Position numbers and translations under genes: made by a program. The notes beneath the pieces were generated by a model that did no database searches, was not told the DNA's origin, and saw only the letters and a program-made list of their open reading frames with translations. This document shows positions 32,446 to 41,456 of a DNA stretch of 64,000 nucleotides, one piece after another (position 1 is the stretch's first letter; each line of letters opens with the position of its first letter). This stretch comes from an uncultured Tenacibaculum sp. Its GTDB lineage: Bacteria > Bacteroidota > Bacteroidia > Flavobacteriales > Flavobacteriaceae. The stretch spans positions 1 to 64,000 of the forward strand of contig NZ_CANMAX010000010.1 of NCBI RefSeq assembly GCF_947495995.1, read 5' to 3'.

Positions 32446-33633
32446 TTATTTAGGAAGTTCAAAAATAAAAGTAGCACCTTTTCCAAATTCAGATTCTACC
32501 CAAATTTTACCTTTATAGAGTGAAATTATTTTAGTAACAATTGCTAAACCTATTCCTGTAGAGTTATGATGATCATCTAAGGTTTGAAAAATATCAAAAA
32601 TCTTTTTATGATACTTTTCTTCAATCCCTTTACCGTTATCTTTCACTTGAAACTGCCAAAACTCTCCCATGTCAGTATAAGAAACAGTAACCAAACCATC
32701 TTCCGCTTTAGCGTATTTTACACCGTTACTTATTAAGTTTTGGAAAAGTTGATGTAAACGGAATTTATCACCTCTAATAGTTGGTAATTTCTCAGGTATC
32801 TTTACCTGGACATGTTCTGGGATATGAATAGTATCTATAATATCGCTAACAACAAAATCTAAGTCTACTTGTCGTTCAGATCGTTCAACTTTATCTACAC
32901 CTGCATATTTTAAAATTCCATTAATTAAATGATCCATTTTATCGATCTTTTTAATTAATAGTTCAAAATTCTTCTTTATGTCTTCGTCATTTACTAATCC
33001 ACTTATGTCTTCGTTAAGCCAAGTAACAAGAGCATTCATACTACGAAGAGGTGCTTTTAAATCATGTGAAACTACATGAGCAAAATCATTTAGTTCTTTA
33101 TTACTAATTGTAAGATGATTTAACAGGTCTTCTCGTTCTTTTTGAGCTATAAGGTCTTCTGTGATATCTCTAATGATACCATGGGCAAAAATGGGTTCAT
33201 TTTGTTCGTTATAAACCAAACTAGAATTAATTTCTATCCATCTTACTTCTTTCTTTTTGTTGTATACTCTAGCTCTAAAGTTTCTGAACTTTCCTTTTTC
33301 TAGTAATTCAGCATACGATTGCATTGCATATTCGTAATCTTCTTTATAAAGAGTATGAGTAACATTAAAAGAATCGGTGAAACCAAAGAAATCTTGAGAA
33401 GCGTCATTCATCTTTAAAACATTACCATATAAATCCATTAGTATGTAAGGATCTACAATAGTTTTAAAGAGACTTTCTAAATGAGTTTCTTTCTCATTTA
33501 AAATATTTTTTAATTTTTGATTGGCTTCGTATAACTCTAATGATTTATCCTCAAGAATCTTCTCAGCAGCTTTTCTTGCTAATCGTTCTCTTTGTAAGGC
33601 GTTTTCCAGTAATTTTATTTTAGAGTCACTCAT
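32446..33633 (-). CDS. PAS-domain sensor histidine kinase
   Basis: 395 residues, soluble. Residues 1-55 form a coiled coil, 55-165 a PAS domain (SLFKTIVDPYILMDLYGNVL, then RDITEDLIAQ). The phosphoacceptor is His190 in FAHVVSHDLKAPLRSM. The ATPase domain has an N box (QNLISNGVKYA), DNGKGIEEKY and TGIGLAIVTKI. The start codon overlaps the H-NOX stop as ATGA, so the two are translationally coupled. The kinase most likely receives the H-NOX signal and passes phosphate to the receiver encoded first in the operon. Confidence 0.92.
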   Translation of the reverse strand: MSDSKIKLLENALQRERLARKAAEKILEDKSLELYEANQKLKNILNEKETHLESLFKTIVDPYILMDLYGNVLKMNDASQDFFGFTDSFNVTHTLYKEDYEYAMQSYAELLEKGKFRNFRARVYNKKKEVRWIEINSSLVYNEQNEPIFAHGIIRDITEDLIAQKEREDLLNHLTISNKELNDFAHVVSHDLKAPLRSMNALVTWLNEDISGLVNDEDIKKNFELLIKKIDKMDHLINGILKYAGVDKVERSERQVDLDFVVSDIIDTIHIPEHVQVKIPEKLPTIRGDKFRLHQLFQNLISNGVKYAKAEDGLVTVSYTDMGEFWQFQVKDNGKGIEEKYHKKIFDIFQTLDDHHNSTGIGLAIVTKIISLYKGKIWVESEFGKGATFIFELPK

Positions 33634-34169
33634 TTTTTTAGAATTTCAAAACGTACTTCAGATCCATCATCTTTCAATAGTTCGTGTTGAATTTCGCAAT
33701 TTTGTCCGTAATGTTCAAAACTTTTTTCCATAAGTCCTTGTGCAAATGGATAAAGTGATCTAGAAGACCTGTAGATTAAGACTATTTTATTATCAGTTTG
33801 TTCTAAAGTTTCGAACTGAGGTAATTCAGCATCAGGATAGAGTTTTCTTACCTGTACATGAATATGACCTTCAATTGATGATAATAATTCAATAGGTCCT
33901 TTGTAGGTTTTTAAAATTGAGCCATAATTTTTAACAAGTGCATCGAAGAAATGTAACCCATAAACTTTTAGGAGATCATTAGGTGCTATTTTAGTAACAT
34001 TACTAAGATTTGTTAATAAAGATACCATTTCGGTAAATTTGTAAGTTCCAACAGAAGTATACACTCCATTAGATTCTAGTTCAGATTGATCAATGATCTG
34101 CTGAACAGTTTCTAGACCAAATTTAGACTCAACTAAATCTAGAAACTCTGTAAAAACGATTCCTTTCAT
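33630..34169 (-). CDS. H-NOX heme-based nitric oxide sensor
   Basis: 179 residues, a stand-alone H-NOX (HNOB) domain. The proximal heme ligand is His102 in SSIEGHIHVQVRKLYP, and the heme-propionate clamp Y-x-S-x-R is at residues 133-137 (YRSSR). The N-terminus KGIVFTEFLDLVESKFG is typical. Bacterial H-NOX proteins bind NO at ferrous heme and control a partner kinase or cyclase; here the kinase gene overlaps it. The start lies 3 nt after the receiver gene. Whether oxygen also binds cannot be judged from sequence; no distal Tyr is obvious. Confidence 0.92.
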   Translation of the reverse strand: MKGIVFTEFLDLVESKFGLETVQQIIDQSELESNGVYTSVGTYKFTEMVSLLTNLSNVTKIAPNDLLKVYGLHFFDALVKNYGSILKTYKGPIELLSSIEGHIHVQVRKLYPDAELPQFETLEQTDNKIVLIYRSSRSLYPFAQGLMEKSFEHYGQNCEIQHELLKDDGSEVRFEILKK

Positions 34170-34172
34170 AAT

Positions 34173-34577
34173 TTAACTAACTAGTTCACTACTTGTCCAG
34201 TAATCTAACATCGTAGTGATATTTTTACTATAATCTTCGTACCGAATAGGTTTAAGAATGTAACCTGCTATACCTAGTTCATAACATCTCTTCAAGTCTT
34301 GCATATTATCAGAACTTGATAGAATTATAATTGGAATGTATTTTAATCTTTCGTCAGCTTTCAGGATCTCCAAGAACTCTATCCCATTCATTTTAGGCAT
34401 ATTCAAATCTAAAAAAATGAGTTGAGATAATGAAGAACTTTTTAATTTCTCTAAAGCATCTTCACCATTAGTGGCTTCTGTAATCTTCGTAGGATGATTG
34501 CTTTGCTTGCAAACTCTCGAAAATTTCATTCTTTCTACTTCGTCGTCGTCGATGAATAATATGTTCAGTTTTTTCAT
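34173..34577 (-). CDS. Stand-alone response regulator receiver
   Basis: 134 residues, a CheY-like receiver without an output domain. The acidic pocket is D10-D11-D12, the phosphoacceptor Asp57 in LIFLDLNMP, followed by LSSSD and Lys109 in YILKPI. The inner ATG (MKKLNILFIDDDE) at 34577 is preferred over one three codons upstream. It is the first gene of the receiver, H-NOX and kinase operon. Receivers of this Rcp1-like type usually relay phosphate to another protein, which is not evident here. Confidence 0.9.
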   Translation of the reverse strand: MKKLNILFIDDDEVERMKFSRVCKQSNHPTKITEATNGEDALEKLKSSSLSQLIFLDLNMPKMNGIEFLEILKADERLKYIPIIILSSSDNMQDLKRCYELGIAGYILKPIRYEDYSKNITTMLDYWTSSELVS

Positions 34578-34586
34578 TATCAACAT

Positions 34587-34795
34587 GGAATCAAAATTTT
34601 TACACCATGAAATTAAAAAAAATGTGTTTTGAAAGCCTTTGAATTTGTTAAATGAGGATTCTTCTTTAGATTATTGGTTGATTACTATAGATGAATGATT
34701 TTTAAATTTCTGTGAATTTCATTGTTGAATTGTAAATAGAATTTATAGTATAATTGATCTTTTCGTATCTTTCGAACCAAAAAATAGGTGTAAAT
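34587..34795. promoter_or_regulatory. Divergent promoter region
   Basis: The spacer between the minus-strand H-NOX operon and the plus-strand DUF389 gene. TATCTTTC at 34766-34773 is a near -7 element for the DUF389 gene, about 22 nt before its ATG. No certain element is seen for the minus strand. Confidence 0.35.
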
Positions 34796-36232
34796 ATGGA
34801 TGAAAATAAGCAAGAAGGAACGATAGATAAATCGAAAGAAGCAGTTAAACAAGATGCTAAAGGACTTTGGACAAGTTTTAAAACCTTTATGCATGAGCTT
34901 TTAGATTTTAAACACGATACAGATCAGGAAGCTACGATTGAAGCCATAAAAGGAGATATTCCTTTTAAAGGAGCTACTGCATGGATTTTAATCTGTTCAA
35001 TCTTTGTGGCATCTATTGGTTTAAATGCAAATTCAACAGCTGTAGTAATTGGAGCCATGTTAATATCTCCATTAATGGGACCAATTTTAGGTGTAGGAAT
35101 GTCGTTAGCTATTAATGATATTGATACCTTAAAAAAATCATTAGTAAACTTAGCTACAATGATCGTGTTGAGTTTAATAACAGCTTTCTTTTTCTTTTTT
35201 ATTTTTCCATTAAAATCAGATACGTCTGAATTAATGGGGCGTGTAAAGCCAGATATTCGAGATGTGTTAATTGCTTTCTTTGGAGGTTTAGCTTTAATTA
35301 TCGCACGAACTAAAAAAGGAACGATTGCCTCGGTAATCTTTGGTGTGGCAATTGCCACAGCATTAATGCCACCTTTGTGTACTGCAGGTTATGGTTTAGC
35401 TATTGGAAATATGGATTATTTCTTAGGAGCAATGTATTTGTTTACGATTAATGCAATATTCATAGCATTAGCAACTTTTATAGTATTGAAGTTATTAGGG
35501 TTTACAATGATTCGTTACGTGAATTCTAAAAAGAGAAAACGTGTAGCTCAAATAGCTTCTTTAATAGCATTATTAGTAATGGTACCAGCAGTGATGACTT
35601 TCTTAAAAGTTTATAAGGAAACAGTTTTAGATGCTAGTTTTAATAAATACATAAAAAAAGAAGTTACAGATAATGATAATCTATGGTTGAATGGAGAGCC
35701 TAAAAAGGATGATAAATTAAAAGAGATTAGACTTAGGTTTAATGGGGAAATAGCTCCTGCTGTAGAAACAAACTTAAAGTTGAAAGTTAAAGATTACGAT
35801 AAAATTTCTGATTACGAGGTATTTGTCATTGGTAATAAATCGAGAAGTATAGATGATATTTCTAAATCTTTAGAAAGAGCATATAATAACTTAGATCAGA
35901 AAGATTATGTTATTAATGGATTACAGGATAAAATTAAAGAGTTAGAAAATGAAATTTCTGGATTAACTTCAGCTATAGAAAAAGCAGATAAAAGTAGTAT
36001 TCCTTTTAGCTCAATTGCAAGAGACGCTAAAATTAGATTTGCAGATATCAAGCAAATTAGTTTTTCAAAAGTTTTATCTACAAAAGATTTTATTAAAGTA
36101 GATACAATTCCTGAAGCTAGTGTGGTTTGGAATAAAAAATTAAAAGAATCATATGTTGCTAAAAAAGAAGCGGAATTAAGAAAATGGTTACAAAAAGAAA
36201 TGAAACTAGATACACTTTACTTAAAAAAATAG
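34796..36232 (+). CDS. DUF389 (TIGR00341-type) membrane protein
   Basis: 478 residues from the ATG at 34796. After a charged N-terminus come about six membrane segments with the DUF389 hallmarks NANSTAVVIGAMLISPLMGP, GVGMSLAINDIDTLKKSL and ATALMPPLCTAGYGLAIGN. From about residue 250 a soluble C-terminal domain follows, including a predicted coiled coil (LQDKIKELENEISGLTSAIE). The function of the family is not established. The in-frame ATG at 34754 precedes the likely transcription start and is rejected. Confidence 0.88.
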   Translation: MDENKQEGTIDKSKEAVKQDAKGLWTSFKTFMHELLDFKHDTDQEATIEAIKGDIPFKGATAWILICSIFVASIGLNANSTAVVIGAMLISPLMGPILGVGMSLAINDIDTLKKSLVNLATMIVLSLITAFFFFFIFPLKSDTSELMGRVKPDIRDVLIAFFGGLALIIARTKKGTIASVIFGVAIATALMPPLCTAGYGLAIGNMDYFLGAMYLFTINAIFIALATFIVLKLLGFTMIRYVNSKKRKRVAQIASLIALLVMVPAVMTFLKVYKETVLDASFNKYIKKEVTDNDNLWLNGEPKKDDKLKEIRLRFNGEIAPAVETNLKLKVKDYDKISDYEVFVIGNKSRSIDDISKSLERAYNNLDQKDYVINGLQDKIKELENEISGLTSAIEKADKSSIPFSSIARDAKIRFADIKQISFSKVLSTKDFIKVDTIPEASVVWNKKLKESYVAKKEAELRKWLQKEMKLDTLYLKK

Positions 36233-36268
36233 AAATATTAATTTTGAGTTTAAATTTTAATAAAAGTA

Positions 36269-36297
36269 AAAAGAGCAATCAAAATGATTGCTCTTTT
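36269..36297. terminator. Bidirectional terminator between convergent genes
   Basis: AAAGAGCAATCA pairs with TGATTGCTCTTT over a 4-nt loop, flanked by A residues and T residues, so it works in both directions. Confidence 0.92.
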
Positions 36298-36318
36298 GTA
36301 GTATTGAGGAATAAGAAT

Positions 36319-36945
36319 TTATTTAGTCTTCTTACATTTTTTAAGAACTTCAATAGCTCTGTCTTTTCCATATTTAGGATAGAATTGTGGTAATTCTTCT
36401 TTGTCAAATAACTCAGCTGCTTTTGCTACATCTTTACAATATGGATCAATAGGTTGTCCGAAAAATTGTGCGCTTCCCATATCCCATTCAGCTTTTCCTA
36501 ATAATACTCTTGGGTTTTCAGGAGCTAATTGTAATGCTTTGTTGTATAATACTGCGTTTTTTCCAGATAAAGACATACCGTATTTTTGACCGTCAAAAGC
36601 AATATAAGCTGTGTTTAATAAAGCTTGATTAATAATAATTTCAGGATTATCTGGTGAAATACTTTTAGCGATATCTAAAAACTCTTGAGCTCTTTTCAGT
36701 TTAGCGTTTAATTTAGCTTCATCTTTAATTCCGAAACTACCTAATATTTCTATTGTAGCAACATAGTATGACGGTAGCCAATTGTCTTTTTCAGCATTTG
36801 CAATTCTTTCAAATAATTGAGAAGCTTCTGTGTTTTTTTGTTGTCCCCAAAGCTCGAAAGCTTTCTGCATTCCAGTTTCGTACTTCGATTGTCCAGATAT
36901 TTGTATTGTTATACTTAATATAAATAGTGTGATGAACTTTTTCAT
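36319..36945 (-). CDS. Secreted TPR-like protein
   Basis: 208 residues with a signal peptide (MKKFITLFILSITIQISGQ). The mature part has TPR-like helical pairs: GMQKAFELWGQQKNTEASQL, an ALLNTAYIAFDG segment, and LYNKALQLAPENPRVLLGKA. TPRs bind partner proteins. It is the last gene of the receptor and DUF2141 group, 6 nt after the DUF2141 gene. Function unknown. Confidence 0.7.
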   Translation of the reverse strand: MKKFITLFILSITIQISGQSKYETGMQKAFELWGQQKNTEASQLFERIANAEKDNWLPSYYVATIEILGSFGIKDEAKLNAKLKRAQEFLDIAKSISPDNPEIIINQALLNTAYIAFDGQKYGMSLSGKNAVLYNKALQLAPENPRVLLGKAEWDMGSAQFFGQPIDPYCKDVAKAAELFDKEELPQFYPKYGKDRAIEVLKKCKKTK

Positions 36946-36951
36946 GAGATG

Positions 36952-37374
36952 TTATTTTATAGTGATAGCTAAAGAAATATTTTTATCTACTGTGAATTTT
37001 GCATCTTTAAATTTAGGCGGACCAAAGAATCCTTTTGCATCGTTAGACATTCCTATTGGTTCTTTCGGAATTCCGAAGATTTTAGTATCCATTTTTTTAT
37101 TGTCATTTTCATCATGAAAAGCAGAAATTGCATAATTTCCAGAAGAAATATTTTTAAAAACGGCCACAGCTTTTTTATCATTAATCTTTACGATTTCACC
37201 TTTAACAGGATTCTTTAAGAAGTTATCTTCCGAATCGTATAGTGCTACATATAAATCTCCTTTGTCAGATTTCATTCCAGAGAAGTCTATTGTAATTGAG
37301 TAAGTTTCTTGAGCTAATATGCTAGAGAAGCAGTTTAGCATAAATATGATTAGTAGTAAAATAAGTCTTTGCAT
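36952..37374 (-). CDS. DUF2141 secreted protein
   Basis: 140 residues from the ATG at 37374. A signal peptide ends at LAQ. The mature beta-sandwich pattern is that of DUF2141: GDLYVALYDSEDNFLKNPVK, GNYAISAFHDENDNKKMDTK, FGIPKEPIGMSNDAKG and FGPPKF. Asp/Asn-rich loops may bind a metal. A near -7 element at 37398-37405 on the minus strand would start transcription downstream of the other in-frame ATG at 37395, which supports the inner start. It lies between the TonB-dependent receptor and the TPR gene. Confidence 0.88.
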   Translation of the reverse strand: MQRLILLLIIFMLNCFSSILAQETYSITIDFSGMKSDKGDLYVALYDSEDNFLKNPVKGEIVKINDKKAVAVFKNISSGNYAISAFHDENDNKKMDTKIFGIPKEPIGMSNDAKGFFGPPKFKDAKFTVDKNISLAITIK

Positions 37375-37397
37375 AGTTTTAAGATTTAAATTCATTT

Positions 37398-37467
37398 CAA
37401 ATATCTTTTGTTTTATTGTTATTTAATCAAAATTCTTACCGAGTTGTTAATTTTGGTTACCGAATTG
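37398..37467 (-). promoter_or_regulatory. Promoter and 21-bp-spaced operator ahead of DUF2141
   Basis: On the plus strand TTACCGAGTTG (37436-37446) and TTACCGAATTG (37457-37467) are direct repeats spaced 21 bp. On the minus strand they lie directly upstream of TTTG near 37428 and GATATTTG at 37398-37405, a near-consensus -33/-7 pair with 22 nt between them. This is the layout of an activator site abutting a promoter. The regulator is unknown; LytTR and ECF-type controllers are both possible. Confidence 0.55.
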
Positions 37468-37530
37468 TATTTGGGATAAAAACGGACGGTAAATTTAATG
37501 TAAGAATGACCTTTCTTTGTTTTAAAGTTT

Positions 37531-39687
37531 TTATAAATTATCTAATTGATTGCTCTTATTGTCATCGCTAATAGACCAGAAAAAACCGATAAAAAAGAAC
37601 TGATCTGCATTTGGTCTTAATGCTTGTCTTTCAAATGTTCCATTAACATTAGGTTGATTGCTGTAATTGTATCCAAAAACGTTTTCTGTTCCTAAAACAT
37701 TGTTTACAGAAAAGTATAAAATCTTCTGCTGACTGATTAAGTAAGCTGCATTTAAACTTACTGAATTATAGTTTTTTGTTTTTTCATTTAAGAAACCGCT
37801 AATATTAGGATTTGTATATGTTCTACCTGTAGCAAATCTATATGATAAACCTAGTTGAGTTTTCCATTGTTCTACCCAGTATTTACCTACTAAAGAAGCA
37901 TTATGAGATGAAGCAAAATTAGGAACTGCTTTGGTCGGGAAATTTCTATGATCTCTTTCTGTATCTAAGTATGAGTATGATAACCAGTAATCTAAATTTT
38001 TAATGTTTTTGTTATCTCTCCAGAATACGTCTATACCTTTTGCAAAACCATCACCATTATTGTTGAAGTTTGATGTTGGCGAAGCAAACTGACCATCGAA
38101 TTTTACCAATTCGTCATAAGCTTTGTAGTAAGCTTCAATTCTAAACTGTTGCTTGTCTTTTAAGAATTGATAATTCGCGATATAATGTGTTGCATTTTCA
38201 GGATTTAAATCTGTTGAAAATTTTAAATATTCACTTCTTGGGTTTTGATAAAATCGGCCATAAGCTAATGAAAACTGAGATGTTATTCCGGCTTTATAAG
38301 CTAATGAAACTCTAGGAGAATAAGTCATCTTATTTGAGAACTCATTATTTTCAGCACGCAATCCAATTTTTGTAGCTAGTTTTTTAGAAAAGAAAATATC
38401 AGTTTCAGCAAAAACTCCAAAAATGTTATTGTTAAATCCGTAATTAAAAGCTCCTGTGTTATTCGGATTAAAACGTTCGTTAAAATCTGTGATAAAATAT
38501 TCTGCACCGAAATTAAGTTTTAATCTACTTGAAAAACGTTTCGTAAGTTTTGCTTTAAAGTGAGCTGAATTTTCTTGATCATTAACAGTGTTGTCTTGCA
38601 ATTTAAAATCTGTAGTTTCATTCGTATAACTAATTCCACCAGAAACTTTCCAACCATTATCTAAACGTTGTTTATAAGATCCGTTGAAGTAAAGATTGGT
38701 GTTTTCTAGAGCAAAGTTAAACCCGTCTTCAAAATTTATATCATTCTGAATTACATCAAGATTAGAATAACTGAAAGAACTGTACAATTTTAATAGTCCA
38801 TCTTCATTAGGCTGGTGTCGATATACCATTTCTCCACTAGCACCTTCAAAAGGTTCATTCCATTCATCTCTTCCAGGAAAAGCAGCTTGATACGGAGCTA
38901 AATTGATGTAAGATGTATTTATGCTGAAAGAGTTTTTACCCCAGATTTGAGTGTTTCCAACTCCAGCACCAACAGTCATTAACTGAATTTCAGTCTTTTC
39001 TTGATCTGGTTTGTCAATAGTATTTAATGTAAGTACACTAGAAAGTGCTTGTCCGTATTCTGTAGAATATCCTCCGGTAGAAAATGTCATTCCTTTAAAT
39101 AAGAAAGGAGAAAAACGACCTCTTGTAGGAATATTACTAGAAGTAGGAACAAAAGGATTGAATACACGAATTCCGTCAATAAAAATCTGAGTTTCATTAG
39201 CATCACCGCCACGAACAAACAATCTACCGTCTTCATCATTTGCAGAGGTTCCTGGTAAAGTTTGAAAAGCACCTACAACATCGCCTAAAGCACTTGCAGT
39301 AGTAACAATATCTAAAGGTTTTAAAGCCACAGCTCTTGCTTTTTCACCAGCGTCAAAACTTCCAGCATTAATAACTACAGCGTCAAGAGTATTTACATCT
39401 TCTCTTAACTTAATGGTTAAATTTTGTAGTTTGTTTATAGTTGTTGTTTTATAAAAAGTTTCAAAAGAAATAAAAGAGATTACCAATGTTTGTGTTCCTT
39501 CTTCTGAAGTTGTGAAACTATATTTTCCAACTTTATCAGTAGAAGTTCCGTCGTAAGTTCCGTCAAGATATACATTAGCACCTTCAATAGGATTTCCTTT
39601 TACGTCTATAACTCTACCAGAAATTTGTGTTTGAGCAAAGCTTAAAAGACTAATTAAAAAAGAAAAAATAAGTAATTTAGATTTCAT
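37531..39687 (-). CDS. TonB-dependent receptor
   Basis: 718 residues. A signal peptide ends at SFAQ. An N-terminal CarboxypepD-regulatory-like domain (ISGRVIDVKGNPIEGANVYL) is followed by a plug domain (FQTLPGTSANDEDGRLFVRG, QIFIDGIRVFNPF) and a 22-strand barrel ending in an aromatic residue region (FFFIGFFWSISD). It imports a nutrient through the outer membrane with TonB energy; the substrate is unknown. It has no SusD partner. An AraC regulator gene lies upstream on the same strand, and DUF2141 and TPR genes downstream. Confidence 0.92.
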   Translation of the reverse strand: MKSKLLIFSFLISLLSFAQTQISGRVIDVKGNPIEGANVYLDGTYDGTSTDKVGKYSFTTSEEGTQTLVISFISFETFYKTTTINKLQNLTIKLREDVNTLDAVVINAGSFDAGEKARAVALKPLDIVTTASALGDVVGAFQTLPGTSANDEDGRLFVRGGDANETQIFIDGIRVFNPFVPTSSNIPTRGRFSPFLFKGMTFSTGGYSTEYGQALSSVLTLNTIDKPDQEKTEIQLMTVGAGVGNTQIWGKNSFSINTSYINLAPYQAAFPGRDEWNEPFEGASGEMVYRHQPNEDGLLKLYSSFSYSNLDVIQNDINFEDGFNFALENTNLYFNGSYKQRLDNGWKVSGGISYTNETTDFKLQDNTVNDQENSAHFKAKLTKRFSSRLKLNFGAEYFITDFNERFNPNNTGAFNYGFNNNIFGVFAETDIFFSKKLATKIGLRAENNEFSNKMTYSPRVSLAYKAGITSQFSLAYGRFYQNPRSEYLKFSTDLNPENATHYIANYQFLKDKQQFRIEAYYKAYDELVKFDGQFASPTSNFNNNGDGFAKGIDVFWRDNKNIKNLDYWLSYSYLDTERDHRNFPTKAVPNFASSHNASLVGKYWVEQWKTQLGLSYRFATGRTYTNPNISGFLNEKTKNYNSVSLNAAYLISQQKILYFSVNNVLGTENVFGYNYSNQPNVNGTFERQALRPNADQFFFIGFFWSISDDNKSNQLDNL

Positions 39688-39783
39688 GTCGTTTTTTTAT
39701 TTGATGATACAAAGGTGTACCAGTCATGCTCTTTTTCATAAAAAGAAATACTGAGTTGTAAAAAAAATAAGATGAATTGTTTT

Positions 39784-40707
39784 TTAGTGAACAGGAATGT
39801 AAATTGTTGTATTACATTTTTTTTGAGGATGTGTATTGTAGTCGTTATGATAAATATCAAAAGGATCTAAATCACTATTAATTTTGTATCCTTTATTAAA
39901 CATCCAAACAAAAATCCCTTCCCAAGTTTTCTGAAACTCGTCTAAACCAAGTTCAAAATTTACTTCAATATATTTTCCGCCTTTAATTGTTCTTGTGTTG
40001 ATATCTGAAGTGTCAACTTTAGATTTGTCAATACTTATACAAGCACTTACTTTTAGCTTATCTGGAGCGGTTATTTTAGGGCTGTCGTGATAAATAGACA
40101 TGATTTGGTTTCCTCCATTCATTAAATTTCTCGGATATGCCCATTGTAAAAGTTTTTCGAAAGCTTTTCCTAAATTTTGAAAAGGCCCGATATGTGGAAT
40201 ATATGCCACATCGATATCTTCAATAGTAACGACGTTTAATTTTCGAGCTTTATCTTCAATATGTTGTATGTAATTTTTCATATTGTAAATGTATTGCTCC
40301 AATTGCGTTTCTACTTTTCCATTCTTGCTTTTCGTTTTGCAAATCTTGCTAAATCTACTTGGTGTCCCTTCTTTAAATTGTTTAGGACTAATTCCATAAA
40401 ACTTTTTAAATGTTCTAGAAAAAGACGATATACTAGAAAAACCAGAAAGAAAAGCTATTTCTGTAATTGTTTTATTTTGTTTGTGAAGTAAAAAATCAGC
40501 AGATTTTTCAATACGTTTTCTTGTGACAAAATTAACGAAGGTTTCTTCGGTAATAGCTTTAAAAATTCTGTGGAAGTGAAAAGGAGAGAAGTGAGCCTTT
40601 GCGGCAACATCTTCTAGCAGAAGTTTAGAAGTGCTATTTTCTTCTATATACTGAATGGCATTATGTATGCGAACAATAGTGTCGGTATTTAAATCATAAC
40701 TTTTCAC
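39784..40707 (-). CDS. AraC-family regulator with GyrI-like effector domain
   Basis: 307 residues. The N-terminal double helix-turn-helix (LEDVAAKAHFSPFHFHRIFK, then ITEIAFLSGFSSISSFSRTF and FYGISPKQFK) is followed by a GyrI-like small-molecule binding domain (VVTIEDIDVAYIPHIGPFQN and a C-terminal DIYHNDYNTHPQKKCNTTIY). This is the Rob/SoxS-type fusion that senses small hydrophobic or amphiphilic ligands. It is 96 nt upstream of the TonB-dependent receptor gene on the same strand and may control it. Confidence 0.9.
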   Translation of the reverse strand: MKSYDLNTDTIVRIHNAIQYIEENSTSKLLLEDVAAKAHFSPFHFHRIFKAITEETFVNFVTRKRIEKSADFLLHKQNKTITEIAFLSGFSSISSFSRTFKKFYGISPKQFKEGTPSRFSKICKTKSKNGKVETQLEQYIYNMKNYIQHIEDKARKLNVVTIEDIDVAYIPHIGPFQNLGKAFEKLLQWAYPRNLMNGGNQIMSIYHDSPKITAPDKLKVSACISIDKSKVDTSDINTRTIKGGKYIEVNFELGLDEFQKTWEGIFVWMFNKGYKINSDLDPFDIYHNDYNTHPQKKCNTTIYIPVH

Positions 40708-40778
40708 AATAACAAATGTATACTATTTAAAAAGAACTCGCATTTATATCGTATTTTTACATGACTAAAAAAACACAG

Positions 40779-41426
40779 ATGTCACAAGATTTAAGCGACT
40801 ACAGAAAGACATATGATAAATCTGAATTGTTAGAGGTGAATTGTCCTGAAAATCCAATTGAATTATTTAGAGATTGGTTTTTGCAAGCCAGCGATTCTGA
40901 AATGGTTGATGAAGCTAACGCGATGAGTATTTCTTCAATAGGATTAGATGGTTTTCCTAAAACTAGAGTGGTATTATTAAAAAAGTATACACACGAAGGT
41001 TTTATTTTTTATACAAATTATAATTCTGAAAAAGGAAAAGCCATAACAGCAAATAATAAAGTTTGTTTGTCGTTTTTTTGGGCAGGATTAGAGCGACAAA
41101 TTATTATAAAAGGAAGCGCAGAAAAAGTAGCCGAAAATCTATCCGATGGTTATTTTGAATCAAGACCAGATGGAAGCAAACTAGGAGCTTGGGCTTCTAA
41201 TCAAAGTGAAGTTGTAGTTAATAAACAAGTGCTTACTGATAATTTGAGTAAATTAGAGAAAGAGTTTGAAAATAAAGAAATTCCGAGGCCAAAGCATTGG
41301 GGTGGATTTATAGTTAAGCCTGTTTCAATTGAGTTTTGGCAAGGACGCCCAAACAGAATGCACGATAGAATTCGTTACGAATTACAAAAAGATTTTAACT
41401 GGAAGCTTGAACGTTTAGCTCCGTAA
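40779..41426 (+). CDS. pdxH: Pyridoxamine 5'-phosphate oxidase
   Basis: 215 residues from the ATG at 40779 (MSQDLSDYRKTYDKSELLEV); an ATG six codons upstream at 40761 is possible but lies at the predicted transcription start (TATTTTTA at about 40748-40755). FMN- and PLP-binding motifs are present: TRVVLLKKYTHEGFIFYTNY, ERQIIIKGSAEKV and FWQGRPNRMHDRIRYEL. It oxidises pyridoxine and pyridoxamine phosphates to pyridoxal 5'-phosphate. A sixA-like gene follows 30 nt downstream. Confidence 0.95.
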   Translation: MSQDLSDYRKTYDKSELLEVNCPENPIELFRDWFLQASDSEMVDEANAMSISSIGLDGFPKTRVVLLKKYTHEGFIFYTNYNSEKGKAITANNKVCLSFFWAGLERQIIIKGSAEKVAENLSDGYFESRPDGSKLGAWASNQSEVVVNKQVLTDNLSKLEKEFENKEIPRPKHWGGFIVKPVSIEFWQGRPNRMHDRIRYELQKDFNWKLERLAP

Positions 41427-41456
41427 TACTATATTTGAACATTCTTTTTTAGTTGA

